Below are positions 1 to 10,636 of a DNA stretch of 64,000 bases, piece by piece (position 1 is the stretch's first letter; each line of letters starts with the position of its first letter). Source of the stretch: Siphonodentalium dalli (lineage: Eukaryota > Mollusca > Scaphopoda > Gadilida > Siphonodentaliidae); the NCBI GenBank assembly GCA_032622095.1, contig CP136065.1, positions 111,519,195 through 111,583,194 of the forward strand, written 5' to 3'. The position numbers were made by a program, and so were the translations under genes. A model generated the notes under the pieces. It saw only the letters and a list, made by a program, of their open reading frames with translations, made no database searches and was not told the DNA's origin.

Positions 1-2478
1 TATCAACCAACACACTTCCGACCCCTTTCCAGTAACTCGGTCAGTCCGCCAGGGATGCAGTCTTTCCCCGCTTTTATATATCTTGTGCTTAGAACCCCTG
101 CTACATCACTTTCGCAATAACCCCTCGATCACCGGGCTAACTGTGCCCGGTGCTCCGACCCCCTTTAAAACTACAGCGTATGCTGATGACGTGACCTTAA
201 TACTTACTACCGATGCCTCCATCGGAGCCGCATTACAAACGATCGATCGTTATGGCTCAGCGTCCGGTGCTCGGCTCAACTTAACTAAATCGGTCGGGTT
301 ATTTATCGGTCGCTGGGGTCATCGTACGGACACTCCGTACGGTCTCCGGTGGTCCGCTTCCCACAAAATTTTAGGCCTGCTTTTTGGTTCGGCAGTAACT
401 ACCGATGACCATTTCCACAACTTATTTCAGAAATTTTCTAAAACTTTACAATTTGGTCGCACCGTCAATTTAGCTCAATTCACCAAAGCCTCGTATCTCA
501 ATGTCTATTGCTTTAGCAAACTATGGTATTACACGTCTATTGTTCCTTTGTCCGCCCATTATATCCGGCTTTTTCAGAGAGCAGCTTTTCGTTTTTTTTG
601 GACTACTTTAATTGAGCCCCTCCCGCGGTCCTTACTTTATGCACCGAAAAGTGCAGGAGGTGCCGATATTGCCCATTTACAAAGTAAATGCAATACCCTC
701 CTCCTTCGTCACATCCAACGGTTGCTGACCAACCCCACCGCTCGATGGTCCGTTTTTGCTATATATTGGATAGGGTTCCATCTCCGGGAATACGTCCCCG
801 CTTTCGCTGCTCGTAGCATCGCGCACTGTGATCCGGCGTATATTCCCCCCTTTTATCTGTCTTGCTTGCGTGCTTTCGCTGCCTTTCGTGATCTTCCCGA
901 TTTTCCCCTACTGCCCACCATCGATTCCAAAATTATTTATCACCATTTACTGAAGCCCATTATTACTGCCCCGCCCCTTACCATTCGTTTTCCTAAACTA
1001 CCCTTTACTTTGCTCTGGATGAACCTCCATAATGTACATGTCGATCCGGCCCTTCGTGGGCTCCTTTATCGGGTTATCCACGGCGTTTTATTCACAAGAC
1101 TTCGCATTAAGCGCTTCACAACAACATTTCCTTATGTGAACTGTTCCTTCTGTAATAAAGCTCCGGAGGACCTACAACATCTCTTCGTCGATTGCGAAGT
1201 GGTCCAACCCTTATGGGATTTAATATTCACCTGGATCAATAATATTATCCCCGGTAATAAATTCCGACCACACTTAGGTCACATTCGATTTCTTATCGTC
1301 CGCGCTCGAAACCCTTCCCATCGCGCCCTGGCTCTCATCTTAATTACAGAGGCCATTGCCGCAATTTGGTATACCAGAAATCCTATACATTGTGCTCAGC
1401 GCACGCTAAAATATCATGTAACTACCCGGATAGTCCATCCGCCACATATCCCCATTTTGGCCTTTTTATCACGGCTTCGAACCCGCGTTTTAGTCGATCA
1501 TCATCGGCTGTCCAGTAATATTTTCGCCGAATTATGGCTCCTTTCCCCTGACATATGTACTCTTGATGACGATGATTTAGTAACCTTCTCATTTTAACTC
1601 CACTCTTCTCTTTACCCCTGTTTATATGTCTGTATGCTTAATTTCTTTATTTCAGGTACTTGCTGTGTCCTGGTACACATATACCTTAATTTGTTTTCTT
1701 TAGTTTCTCGTTTCAGGCAGTTTCTGTGCGCTCGGTCCACATATGTCTTTTTATATTTTATTTAGACCTTCTTCCTCTTTAACTATCTATCTTACTTGCT
1801 GCCCCCCCCCCGTTTCTAACCCCCCGATCCGTCTCTGATTAATGTGCCTGCCTGTTGGTTTTCAACTCACGGCGTGCCGGGCTGGGCGGTGTAACCCGTT
1901 CACGGCACATGTCGTTCAGCCGGGTGCTTCGTGCGTGACCCGCTTCACATTCTTACATAATATTATTGCTCTCAATGCTTTCGACTACGCCCGTGCGTAT
2001 GTTTACTTTTATTAGGTTACTTGTACTCTTACTTTTCATTGTCTCTTTCCATTCTCTCTTCTGTCTGTCACTTGTACTCTTATGCTTCTCATTTTCTTTC
2101 CTTCTTCCTTCTTTCCTTCCTTTCTTTTATTGTTGTTTATTCCTTTTCTTCCTTTATTGTTATGCATTATTCCATTTTCGTATTTAATTCTTTTTTTGTC
2201 TCGTTACAGTTACGTACATCATTTTTCTATTTTTCAACTTGTTGCCTTAATATTAATTTTATTAAAGTTCTGCCCGTGAGAAGATGACCCGTAGAAGAGG
2301 CCGAGTGCCCACGTTTTTTGTTTTATTTTCATCGAGGGTCCAGGCGACTGTGATGATCCGGTTAATTATTGCTCGTTGACCACATTATTATTTCCCGTAC
2401 ATTCCATCCTGGCTCGGTACTGGTTTGTGGTCCCGTGAGCTCTAAGACCAGACTGAGTCGTTTTAAAAAAAAAAGAAG

Positions 2479-2528
<50 letters not shown>
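1..2528 (+). mobile_element. H4T-1: 3' part of H4-targeted Tx1/L1-type non-LTR retrotransposon
   Basis: The window opens inside a copy of the 6-kb element seen complete at 2540-8536. It holds the reverse-transcriptase core to the end of ORF2, an 870-bp 3' UTR, and an A-rich tail broken by two G residues. The 3' UTR has a short C run near 1802, a hairpin at 1874-1908 (GTGCCG pairing with CGGCAC), a pyrimidine-rich stretch around 2080-2150, and a fixed end reading GAGTCGTTTT before the tail. The tail runs directly into ATGTCAGGGCG, the first bases of H4, after which another copy begins. Its ORF2 C-terminus matches the three copies in U1 rather than its neighbour H4T-2. The part upstream of the window is not visible. 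Confidence 0.9.
2..1597 (+). CDS. ORF2 protein, C-terminal part (reverse transcriptase)
   Basis: The frame is open from base 2, so the start lies outside the window. It begins just before the SVRQGCSLSPLL motif of the reverse transcriptase, continues through the YADD catalytic box, and ends with a CX2CX8HX4C zinc motif (CSFCNKAPEDLQHLFVDC) and an acidic tail ending DDDDLVTFSF. No stop codon interrupts it. Compared with H4T-2 it has Cys instead of Val in the PIHCAQ stretch and Ile instead of Ser in SSNIFAE, as do the U1 copies. Confidence 0.9.
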   Translation: MNQHTSDPFPVTRSVRQGCSLSPLLYILCLEPLLHHFRNNPSITGLTVPGAPTPFKTTAYADDVTLILTTDASIGAALQTIDRYGSASGARLNLTKSVGLFIGRWGHRTDTPYGLRWSASHKILGLLFGSAVTTDDHFHNLFQKFSKTLQFGRTVNLAQFTKASYLNVYCFSKLWYYTSIVPLSAHYIRLFQRAAFRFFWTTLIEPLPRSLLYAPKSAGGADIAHLQSKCNTLLLRHIQRLLTNPTARWSVFAIYWIGFHLREYVPAFAARSIAHCDPAYIPPFYLSCLRAFAAFRDLPDFPLLPTIDSKIIYHHLLKPIITAPPLTIRFPKLPFTLLWMNLHNVHVDPALRGLLYRVIHGVLFTRLRIKRFTTTFPYVNCSFCNKAPEDLQHLFVDCEVVQPLWDLIFTWINNIIPGNKFRPHLGHIRFLIVRARNPSHRALALILITEAIAAIWYTRNPIHCAQRTLKYHVTTRIVHPPHIPILAFLSRLRTRVLVDHHRLSSNIFAELWLLSPDICTLDDDDLVTFSF

Positions 2529-2531
<3 letters not shown>

Positions 2532-2539
2532 TCAGGGCG
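2529..2539 (+). repeat. Regenerated H4 target site between H4T-1 and H4T-2
   Basis: ATGTCAGGGCG follows the A-tail of H4T-1 and precedes the first base of H4T-2. It equals codons 1 to 3 plus two bases of codon 4 of H4. With the flanking A residues it restores the 18-bp duplication seen around the unit U1 array. Confidence 0.9.
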
Positions 2540-2655
2540 TCAGGCCAGCAGATACTCACACCAGACTGACGCTGCGACGGCTTGGCCGTGTGTTTAACCC
2601 GCTTCCAGGGTGTTTCCCGCTTCTATTTGTATTTTTTCTTCTCACATGTTTCAAG

Positions 2656-3876
2656 ATGGCTGAGCTGGATCCGCGGCTCAACACTTCCAAAGATTCCATC
2701 ATTCAAGGTATGTGCGACACACCACCTGCACCACCTGCTCCACCCGTCACCGACGCACCTTCTGCACCACCGGAACCACCACCTCCGCCTCCCGTTCAGA
2801 AGGTTTATATCTCTACAGATGGGTATGAAGTCGCGTCCACTGACCCACTGGATCCGTACAAGGGTACTTATGGCGAAAATACGTCCCTTCTTTCGGACGA
2901 CGTGAAACAAAGCTTGTGGGGTAGAACTACCAACATTTTTCTTCGTGGTCCCCGCCCGGGACGCGTAAATGCCACATTGTTGGCGGAGAAGATTTCTGAA
3001 AGGATGCCCCAAGTCGGCATTACGGCGATCCATCGAGGTCAGGACAGCCGGGAATGGACAATTGTGTTTTCGACGGATGGTTTCGTTCAAGATTTTAGGC
3101 ACCTCACACCTCCATTTTCTCCCATGGCAGGGATCACTACTGTCGCAGAACTTTCCCGGTACGAGCCTCGGGCGCACACCGTAAAAATTAATTGGCTCCC
3201 GTTTAGCGTCCCGCATTCGGTAGTCATCGCGCACCTCACAGAATACGGGACGGTGCTGGAGATAGAGTACGAATCCTTCCGAGCCGTCGGCCAAGAAATC
3301 GCCAACGGCCGTCGGCGGCTTCGCATGAAATTTATTAAACCCGATATAACCGACTTTCCCGACTTCGGCATGCTGGCTGGATATAAAGTTTTCTACACGG
3401 TCGCGGGGAGATCGCCCTTATGCTTGAAATGTGGGCAGCGTGGCCACGTGCGCATGACTTGCCCAGACAACAACTTTTCCCCGTCGGGAGTGCTATCTCG
3501 GCCGACGGATTACGCGGCGGCAGTCCGCCGCCATAGAGGCCGGCCAGAATCACCTTCAGTGCAGCCCCCGGATGATGGTCACGTGACCCTGTCAACGTTC
3601 GAGACACCATTAGCACCAGGGCAGGACTATATGCCTCCTCCCTCTTTCCAGGAGGGGGGGCTCCACAATGATTTCCAGTTGTCCGAGTCCGGGTCAGACG
3701 ATTTGGATGTGGAAAAAGTTTCGGAATCGGACAGTCCTCTGTCCCCTGCCATTTACCGTATGGAAGTGATGGACACTCGCGCGGTTGGGGGGGGCAGTAA
3801 GCGACAGCATGAGGGTGACGAGGAACGTCACCCTCCTGCCAAGTTGAATGTGCGGGAAGGCCCAGCACCTGATTAA
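2656..3876 (+). CDS. ORF1 protein of H4T-2 (RNA-binding, CCHC zinc knuckle)
   Basis: 406 codons from the first ATG of the open frame. The frame is open upstream to 2590 but has no earlier ATG. The product should be the nucleic-acid-binding component of the retrotransposon ribonucleoprotein. Visible features are a proline-rich segment near residues 17-50, a middle region with RRM-like segments (TVKINWLPFSV, then VLEIEYESF and RRRLRMKF), and one CX2CX4HX4C zinc knuckle at residues 256-269 (CLKCGQRGHVRMTC). An acidic serine-rich C-terminal part ends in a short basic and proline stretch. ORF2 follows after 249 bp. The function is inferred from position and knuckle; the RRM assignment is by eye only. 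Confidence 0.85.
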   Translation: MAELDPRLNTSKDSIIQGMCDTPPAPPAPPVTDAPSAPPEPPPPPPVQKVYISTDGYEVASTDPLDPYKGTYGENTSLLSDDVKQSLWGRTTNIFLRGPRPGRVNATLLAEKISERMPQVGITAIHRGQDSREWTIVFSTDGFVQDFRHLTPPFSPMAGITTVAELSRYEPRAHTVKINWLPFSVPHSVVIAHLTEYGTVLEIEYESFRAVGQEIANGRRRLRMKFIKPDITDFPDFGMLAGYKVFYTVAGRSPLCLKCGQRGHVRMTCPDNNFSPSGVLSRPTDYAAAVRRHRGRPESPSVQPPDDGHVTLSTFETPLAPGQDYMPPPSFQEGGLHNDFQLSESGSDDLDVEKVSESDSPLSPAIYRMEVMDTRAVGGGSKRQHEGDEERHPPAKLNVREGPAPD

Positions 3877-4125
3877 TGTGTTTTAATATGATTGTGTATA
3901 TTTATTCTCTTCGACCCTCGCTAACGTCCCTGATTTTCCCTTTTGCCTTCTGGATATATTATGTTGCCTTTTTCTTCACGACCTCTCGCTTTTCCTCTGA
4001 TTTTTGCGCCTGCCCACCGACTCAACTTTACGCCAGATCCATTGGGGACTGGCTGTTCTTTGTGTCTTTCTGTATCTATTTATGTGTCCCTTGTCTCGTT
4101 TCGTATCTCACCTTTTCGACTTTCC

Positions 4126-7100
4126 ATGGATAAACTTCACATAGCCTCTTTAAATGCGTGCGGTCTTCGCAATACTAAGACTATTCTGGCCCTTAAGTAT
4201 CTCTTCCTTTTTGATAGGGTCGACGTGCTTTTCCTTCAGGAAACGCACGTCGACGACTATCAACTTGGACAGGACCTACAATATAAATTAGATTGCAAAG
4301 GTTTTTGGTCCTATGGTACTAACCGCTCATGCGGCACGGTGATTTTTATTCGAAATTCCCTAAAACACACCGTGATCAAATCTTTTTCGGATATGGACGG
4401 CCGCTGCGCGGGCGTCGATGTCGACGTCTCCGGAGTGGCTTTCCGTTTCCTTTCCTTTTATGGTCCTCAAGCACCCGACCAGAATAGAGACCTTGTTTTT
4501 CAAACTTTACTCCCCCATTTAGTCACCAGCCGATCAGTCATTTTAGGTGGGGATTTTAATTTTATAGTTCATCCAAAATACGACAAAATTGGTGGCCGGA
4601 CCCTTGTTCCCGCCTATGCCAAAGAATGGCACAAAAAATTTATGGATTTTGGCCTCGTTGATTTTTATAGGCATGGTAACCCTACCACTGTCCATACTAC
4701 TCGTCATAGCGCAAATGTCCATACGCGCCTGGACAAATTTTATATCTCCCGATCTCTGCTGACAGACCCCCCCAACTATTCTTCCCAAACTTTCCCCCAC
4801 TCTGATCACGATGTCATTAGTATCTTTTTCACAACGATCCCCCGATCCGCTATTGGCCCCGGATATTGGAAGGCCAACACTTCCCTTTTTCTTGATCCTG
4901 ATTTCAAGTCTGATTTCTGTACCTTTTGGTATGATCGCACCGCTTCTGTGTCTGGCATTCATGTCACACAGGAGTGGTGGGATCAGATCAAGGCGGATAT
5001 TAGAGCTTTTATTCAGAATTATGCCAATATTAAGGCATCAAATACTAGAGCTTCCCTTCGAAAATTGGAACGAGAATATAAACTTTTACTTCAGGCTGAG
5101 CACTTACATCCTGGCAGATATGCAGACCAGCTCGCCCCTCTTCGTGCTAGCATCCAATCCTTTCATGCTCGGAACGCTGAGGGTGCTTATATCCGTTCGC
5201 GCTCAAATGTTTTAAATTCCCATGACGGTTCTGCCCAATTTTTCCATTCCCTAGAACGCTCACGCAGTGCCAAAAAAATCATTACTTCCGTCACCACTGC
5301 TGGTACGACCTATACTTCGACTTCCGATATTATAACTCAATTTACGGCTTTTTGGTCTCAGCTCTTCACCAAAGAGGACACCGATTCTCAAGCTGCTGAT
5401 TCTTTTCTAACTGACCTACATAGCTTGTCTGTCCCAGACGCGGACCTCTGTGAAGCCACTCTTCGTGTTGAAGAATTACACACTGCGCTTTTTGACATGT
5501 CTTCCGGCAAATCCCCCGGCTCGGATGGCCTCCCTGCAGAATTCTACAAGACTTTTGCCCCACAAATTTTACCTCGATTATTACAGCTTTACAACAACTG
5601 CTTTCACGATAAACTTCCCTTTTCACAGCGGACATCGCTTATTACTATGCTCCCGAAAGACCCAGCTCATCCTGAAATTGTGTCTAATTATAGGCCCATC
5701 AGCCTTCTTAATGTAGATTATAAAATTTTGTCTAAATCCCTTTGTAACCGACTTAAATTGGTCATTTCTTCTATTGTCCAAGAAGATCAAACGTGTGGAG
5801 TTCCGGGACGCACTATCATGGATAATTTACATTTACTTCGGAATATTCAAGACTATTGTAAACAGAAAAATCTCCCATGCGCTTTCGTTAGCCTCGATCA
5901 ACAGAAGGCATTCGATCGAGTTGATCATGATTATTTATTCCGCACCCTTTCTTCCTTTGGCTTTGGACCCAACTTTGTCTCTTGGGTCCGTCTTTTATAT
6001 ACTGACATTTATTCTAGTCTTTATATCAACCAACACACTTCCGACCCCTTTCCAGTAACTCGGTCAGTCCGCCAGGGATGCAGTCTTTCCCCGCTTTTAT
6101 ATATCTTGTGCTTAGAACCCCTGCTACATCACTTTCGCAATAACCCCTCGATCACCGGGCTAACTGTGCCCGGTGCTCCGACCCCCTTTAAAACTACAGC
6201 GTATGCTGATGACGTGACCTTAATACTTACTACCGATGCCTCCATCGGAGCCGCATTACAAACGATCGATCGTTATGGCTCAGCGTCCGGTGCTCGGCTC
6301 AACTTAACTAAATCGGTCGGGTTATTTATCGGTCGCTGGGGTCATCGTACGGACACTCCGTACGGTCTCCGGTGGTCCGCTTCCCACAAAATTTTAGGCC
6401 TGCTTTTTGGTTCGGCAGTAACTACCGATGACCATTTCCACAACTTATTTCAGAAATTTTCTAAAACTTTACAATTTGGTCGCACCGTCAATTTAGCTCA
6501 ATTCACCAAAGCCTCGTATCTCAATGTCTATTGCTTTAGCAAACTATGGTATTACACGTCTATTGTGCCTTTGTCCGCCCATTATATCCGGCTTTTTCAG
6601 AGAGCAGCTTTTCGTTTTTTTTGGACTACTTTAATTGAGCCCCTCCCGCGGTCCTTACTTTATGCACCGAAAAGTGCAGGAGGTGCCGATATTGCCCATT
6701 TACAAAGTAAATGCAATACCCTCCTCCTTCGTCACATCCAACGGTTGCTGACCAACCCCACCGCTCGATGGTCCGTTTTTGCTATATATTGGATAGGGTT
6801 CCATCTCCGGGAATACGTCCCCGCTTTCGCTGCTCGTAGCATCGCGCACTGTGATCCGGCGTATATTCCCCCCTTTTATCTGTCTTGCTTGCGTGCTTTC
6901 GCTGCCTTTCGTGATCTTCCCGATTTTCCCCTACTGCCCACCATCGATTCCAAAATTATTTATCACCATTTACTGAAGCCCATTATTACTGCCCCGCCCC
7001 TTACCATTCGTTTTCCTAAACTACCCTTTACTTTGCTCTGGATGAACCTCCATAATGTACATGTCGATCCGGCCCTTCGTGGGCTCCTTTATCGGGTTAT

Positions 7101-7620
7101 CCACGGCGTTTTATTCACAAGACTTCGCATTAAGCGCTTCACAACAACATTTCCTTATGTGAACTGTTCCTTCTGTAATAAAGCTCCGGAGGACCTACAA
7201 CATCTCTTCGTCGATTGCGAAGTGGTCCAACCCTTATGGGATTTAATATTCACCTGGATCAATAATATTATACCCGGTAATAAATTCCGACCACACTTAG
7301 GTCACATTCGATTTCTTATCGTCCGCGCTCGAAACCCTTCCCATCGCGCCCTGGCTCTCATCTTAATTACAGAGGCCATTGCCGCAATTTGGTATACCAG
7401 AAATCCTATACATGTTGCTCAGCGCACGCTAAAATATCATGTAACTACCCGGATAGTCCATCCGCCACATATCCCCATTTTGGCCTTTTTATCACGGCTT
7501 CGAACCCGCGTTTTAGTCGATCATCATCGGCTGTCCAGTAATAGTTTCGCCGAATTATGGCTCCTTTCCCCTGACATATGTACTCTTGATGACGATGATT
7601 TAGTAACCTTCTCATTTTAA
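4126..7620 (+). CDS. ORF2 protein of H4T-2: APE endonuclease plus reverse transcriptase
   Basis: 1164 codons from the ATG of MDKLHIASLNACG, chosen because the endonuclease fold starts there. The frame is open further upstream but without a better start. It cuts target DNA and copies the element RNA in place. Endonuclease residues: Asn10, Glu39 (LQETH), Asp143 and Asn145 (GGDFNF), Ser226-Asp227-His228 (SDHD). Reverse transcriptase: SPGSDGLPAEFY, NYRPISLLNVDYK, QTCGVPGRTIMDNL, SLDQQKAFDRVDH, RQGCSLSPLLY and YADD at residues 693-696. A C-terminal CX2CX8HX4C zinc motif lies at 1014-1031. All catalytic residues are present, so the copy looks competent. The clade call (Tx1 within the L1 group) rests on motif style and needs a tree. 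Confidence 0.93.
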   Translation: MDKLHIASLNACGLRNTKTILALKYLFLFDRVDVLFLQETHVDDYQLGQDLQYKLDCKGFWSYGTNRSCGTVIFIRNSLKHTVIKSFSDMDGRCAGVDVDVSGVAFRFLSFYGPQAPDQNRDLVFQTLLPHLVTSRSVILGGDFNFIVHPKYDKIGGRTLVPAYAKEWHKKFMDFGLVDFYRHGNPTTVHTTRHSANVHTRLDKFYISRSLLTDPPNYSSQTFPHSDHDVISIFFTTIPRSAIGPGYWKANTSLFLDPDFKSDFCTFWYDRTASVSGIHVTQEWWDQIKADIRAFIQNYANIKASNTRASLRKLEREYKLLLQAEHLHPGRYADQLAPLRASIQSFHARNAEGAYIRSRSNVLNSHDGSAQFFHSLERSRSAKKIITSVTTAGTTYTSTSDIITQFTAFWSQLFTKEDTDSQAADSFLTDLHSLSVPDADLCEATLRVEELHTALFDMSSGKSPGSDGLPAEFYKTFAPQILPRLLQLYNNCFHDKLPFSQRTSLITMLPKDPAHPEIVSNYRPISLLNVDYKILSKSLCNRLKLVISSIVQEDQTCGVPGRTIMDNLHLLRNIQDYCKQKNLPCAFVSLDQQKAFDRVDHDYLFRTLSSFGFGPNFVSWVRLLYTDIYSSLYINQHTSDPFPVTRSVRQGCSLSPLLYILCLEPLLHHFRNNPSITGLTVPGAPTPFKTTAYADDVTLILTTDASIGAALQTIDRYGSASGARLNLTKSVGLFIGRWGHRTDTPYGLRWSASHKILGLLFGSAVTTDDHFHNLFQKFSKTLQFGRTVNLAQFTKASYLNVYCFSKLWYYTSIVPLSAHYIRLFQRAAFRFFWTTLIEPLPRSLLYAPKSAGGADIAHLQSKCNTLLLRHIQRLLTNPTARWSVFAIYWIGFHLREYVPAFAARSIAHCDPAYIPPFYLSCLRAFAAFRDLPDFPLLPTIDSKIIYHHLLKPIITAPPLTIRFPKLPFTLLWMNLHNVHVDPALRGLLYRVIHGVLFTRLRIKRFTTTFPYVNCSFCNKAPEDLQHLFVDCEVVQPLWDLIFTWINNIIPGNKFRPHLGHIRFLIVRARNPSHRALALILITEAIAAIWYTRNPIHVAQRTLKYHVTTRIVHPPHIPILAFLSRLRTRVLVDHHRLSSNSFAELWLLSPDICTLDDDDLVTFSF

Positions 7621-8398
7621 CTCCACTCTTCTCTTTACCCCTGTTTATATGTCTGTATGCTTAATTTCTTTATTTCAGGTACTTGCTGTGTCCTGGTACA
7701 CATATACCTTAATTTGTTTTCTTTATTTTCTCGTTTCAGGCAGTTTCTGTGCGCTCGGTCCACATATGTCTTTTTATATTTTATTTAGACCTTCTTCCTC
7801 TTTAACTATCTATCTTACTTGCTGCCCCCCCCCCCCCCCCCCCGTTTCTAACCCCCCGACCCGTCTCTGATTAATGTGCCTGCCTGTTGGTTTTCAACTC
7901 ACGGCGTGCCGGGCTGGGCGGTGTGACCCGTTCACGGCACATGTCGTTCAGCCGGGTGCTTCGTGCGTGACCCGCTTCACATTCTTACATAATATTATTG
8001 CTCTCAATGCTTTCGACTACGCCCGTGCGTATGTTTACTTTTATTAGGTGACTTGTACTCTTACTTTTCATTGTCTCTTTCCATTTTCTCTTTTGTCTGT
8101 CACTTGTACTCTTATGCTTCTCATTTTCTTTCCTTCTTCCTTCTTTCCTTCCTTTCTTTTATGTTTGTTTATTCCTTTTCTTCCTTTATTGTTATGCATT
8201 ATTCCATTTTCGTATTTAATTCTTTTTTTGTCTCGTTACAGTTACGTACATCATTTTTCTATTTTTCAACTTGTTGCCTTAATATTAATTTTATTAAAGT
8301 TTCTGCCCGTGAGAAGATGACCCGTAGAAGAGGCCGAGTGCCCACGTTTTTTGTTTTATTTTCATCGAGGGTCCAGGCGACTGTGATGATCCGGTTAA

Positions 8399-8848
<450 letters not shown>

Positions 8849-8884
8849 ACACCCGAAAGATCGGAAGCACAGCTTCAAACAAAC

Positions 8885-8900
8885 GGCCCTTTTCAGGGCC
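8885..8900 (+). terminator. Histone 3' stem-loop of H4 (U0)
   Basis: GGCCCTTTTCAGGGCC, a 6-bp stem with a 4-base loop 36 bp after the stop codon, followed by ACC and an A/T and purine-rich stretch (AAAGAGA near 8915) suitable for U7 snRNP pairing. This is the signal for replication-dependent histone mRNA 3' processing by SLBP and U7 snRNP. Confidence 0.95.
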
Positions 8901-9492
8901 ACCAAATTATTTTAAAGAGATACTTTAAAAATTGCTGTACAGCAAAAATAACACGCCATGTTAATACAATTTTAGTATATACATGAAAGGCACATAAAGG
9001 AGTGAGTGAGTGAGCGAGCGAGTGAAGGATGGAAACGTGCTCATAAAAGTTTACTAAATACAATTTTTTTTTCGAACACTGCACTATGTTAGTTTAGTTC
9101 TATATATATAGACAAACTGCATAGTAACTGAAATGTGTATGGACGTGTGACCTAACTTTTAATCACTTGTTACATCTTCATCAGGGAATTGGGCTATATT
9201 CCACAATTAAGCATTCAATATTCAAACAAGCTCATTCCCGTTATTATTATTTTTTACACACATTTCTGACAGCTACTTTGTTGCCATGCCCCCCACATAT
9301 ACGGGGCATGTTCTTATATACTTGATCCCAATAAATGCTATGTGCACTTTAGTTGGGATATTTGCTTATATTTTTATTCAGTTCAGTTCCCTTCCTTTTC
9401 ATGGTTATTCGTGAATTCCTCATTGTCCCTAACCCACAGTGATTCGAATAGTTTAGCAATTCTAATAGTTTATCTTTTTGGAAAATTTGGGT
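8901..9492. other. H4-H2B convergent intergenic region (U0)
   Basis: Noncoding. Contains GAGTGAGTGAGTGAGC-type short repeats near 9000, an 8-bp inverted repeat (CATGCCCC with GGGGCATG, 9285-9310) and an AATAAA hexamer at 9330. The same block recurs between H4 and H2B in every unit. No RNA gene is recognised in it. Confidence 0.7.
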
Positions 9493-9508
9493 GGCCCTGA
9501 AAAGGGCC
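9493..9508 (-). terminator. Histone 3' stem-loop of H2B (U0)
   Basis: The same 16-base stem-loop in minus orientation, 29 bp past the H2B stop codon. Confidence 0.95.
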
Positions 9509-9537
9509 GTTTGTGTGTAAAGCTGTAAGTGAACAGT

Positions 9538-9909
9538 TTACTTGCTGCTGGTGTACTTCGTGACGGCCTTGGTGCCCTCAGAGACGGCGTGCTTGGCCAA
9601 TTCACCTGGGAGAAGAAGTCTGACGGCGGTCTGGACCTCTCTGGAGGTGATGGTGGATCGTTTGTTGTAGTGGGCCAATCGGGAGGCCTCAGCTGCGATC
9701 CTCTCGAAAATGTCGTTGACAAAGCTGTTCATGATGGACATGGCTTTGCTGCTGACACCGGTGTCTGGGTGTACCTGTTTCAAGACTTTGTAGATGTAGA
9801 TTCCGTAGGATTCCTTCCTTTTTCGGTGCCTCTTCTTGGTGCCGGTCGTTGACGCCTTCTGGGTCTTGGTGGCCTTTTTGGCTCCTTTGCTTCCTGCTTT
9901 GGGTGGCAT
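9538..9909 (-). CDS. H2B: Histone H2B (unit U0)
   Basis: 123 residues. A basic tail ([12 protein letters not shown]... to [12 protein letters not shown]) is followed by the histone fold from [15 protein letters not shown] through [18 protein letters not shown] to the C-terminal helix ending AVTKYTSSK, which holds the usual ubiquitinated lysine. It dimerises with H2A. The gene is transcribed away from H2A over a shared 305-bp promoter region, and here that region is intact, so this is one of two H2B copies in the window with a native promoter. No intron. Confidence 0.97.
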   Translation of the reverse strand: MPPKAGSKGAKKATKTQKASTTGTKKRHRKRKESYGIYIYKVLKQVHPDTGVSSKAMSIMNSFVNDIFERIAAEASRLAHYNKRSTITSREVQTAVRLLLPGELAKHAVSEGTKAVTKYTSSK

Positions 9910-10214
9910 CGTGAAACGAGATGAAAATTATTTTACTTGACGAAATGTCGAGAAAATATGGATCGCCGGCAGAAACCGTTTTCTTTTATATCGCGAGTGC
10001 GCTCTAACGCGGATCAAACATAGCCCCCAGTTACTATTTTAAGCACACAAAGCTTCAGTTTTTAAACACGGACTTCGGCGAAAGCACATTATTGGCTCAT
10101 TTATGTAGGTCGATCCGCAAAGGAGTATAAATTTCCTACCCACCCCTCGGAGATTTAATTGTGGAGATTTAATTTTCCATTTGTCGAATTTCGTACACTA
10201 GAAAATACACAATT
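9910..10214. promoter_or_regulatory. Intact divergent H2B/H2A promoter (U0)
   Basis: The H2B side has a TATA-like element at 9983-9992 (GATATAAAAG on the minus strand), with the expected start about 30 bases on, near 9960, exactly where the H2BJ/H2BN insertions occur in other units (sequence GGATCGCC/GGCAGAAACC). The H2A side has TATAAAT at 10126-10132 and an inverted CCAAT box at 10091-10095. This empty site defines the target for units U2 to U4. Confidence 0.8.
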
Positions 10215-10589
10215 ATGTCTGGACGTGGCAAAGGTGGCAAAGTAAAGGGAAAGGCAAAGTCCCGATCATCAAGGGCTGGACTCCAGTTCCCAGTCGGAAG
10301 AATTCACCGTCTGTTGAGAAAAGGCAACTATGCTGAGCGAGTCGGTGCCGGAGCTCCAGTCTACTTGGCTGCAGTTCTCGAATACCTCGCAGCTGAGGTT
10401 CTCGAGTTGGCAGGAAACGCCGCTCGTGACAACAAGAAGAGCAGAATCATCCCAAGACATCTGCAGCTTGCCATCAGAAACGACGAGGAATTGAACAAAC
10501 TGTTGTCTGGTGTGACCATCGCCCAGGGTGGTGTTCTGCCAAACATCCAGGCTGTCCTCCTCCCCAAGAAATCTCAGAGCAGCAAGTAA
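10215..10589 (+). CDS. H2A: Histone H2A (unit U0)
   Basis: 124 residues of canonical H2A: tail [20 protein letters not shown], histone fold from [19 protein letters not shown] to the docking domain, acidic patch [10 protein letters not shown], and C-terminus [10 protein letters not shown]. It lacks a terminal SQ-E-hydrophobic motif, so it is not a clear H2A.X, although an internal SQ is present. It encodes the same MSGRGKGGK start as H4 but with different codons and without the upstream A run, and it carries no insertion in any unit. Confidence 0.97.
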   Translation: MSGRGKGGKVKGKAKSRSSRAGLQFPVGRIHRLLRKGNYAERVGAGAPVYLAAVLEYLAAEVLELAGNAARDNKKSRIIPRHLQLAIRNDEELNKLLSGVTIAQGGVLPNIQAVLLPKKSQSSK

Positions 10590-10620
10590 ACAGTTTGCTA
10601 CTCAAACACAACAACAAAAC

Positions 10621-10636
10621 GGCCCTTTTCAGGGCC
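10621..10636 (+). terminator. Histone 3' stem-loop of H2A (U0)
   Basis: GGCCCTTTTCAGGGCC, 32 bp after the stop codon, followed by ACCC and CCAAAAAGATAAAC, a plausible histone downstream element. Confidence 0.95.

Noticed and set aside
2623-3294. Minus-strand 223-residue frame within ORF1 of H4T, repeated in every copy
   Set aside because: It is the antisense of a GC-rich coding region; repetition only reflects the repeated element, and it shows no recognisable domain.
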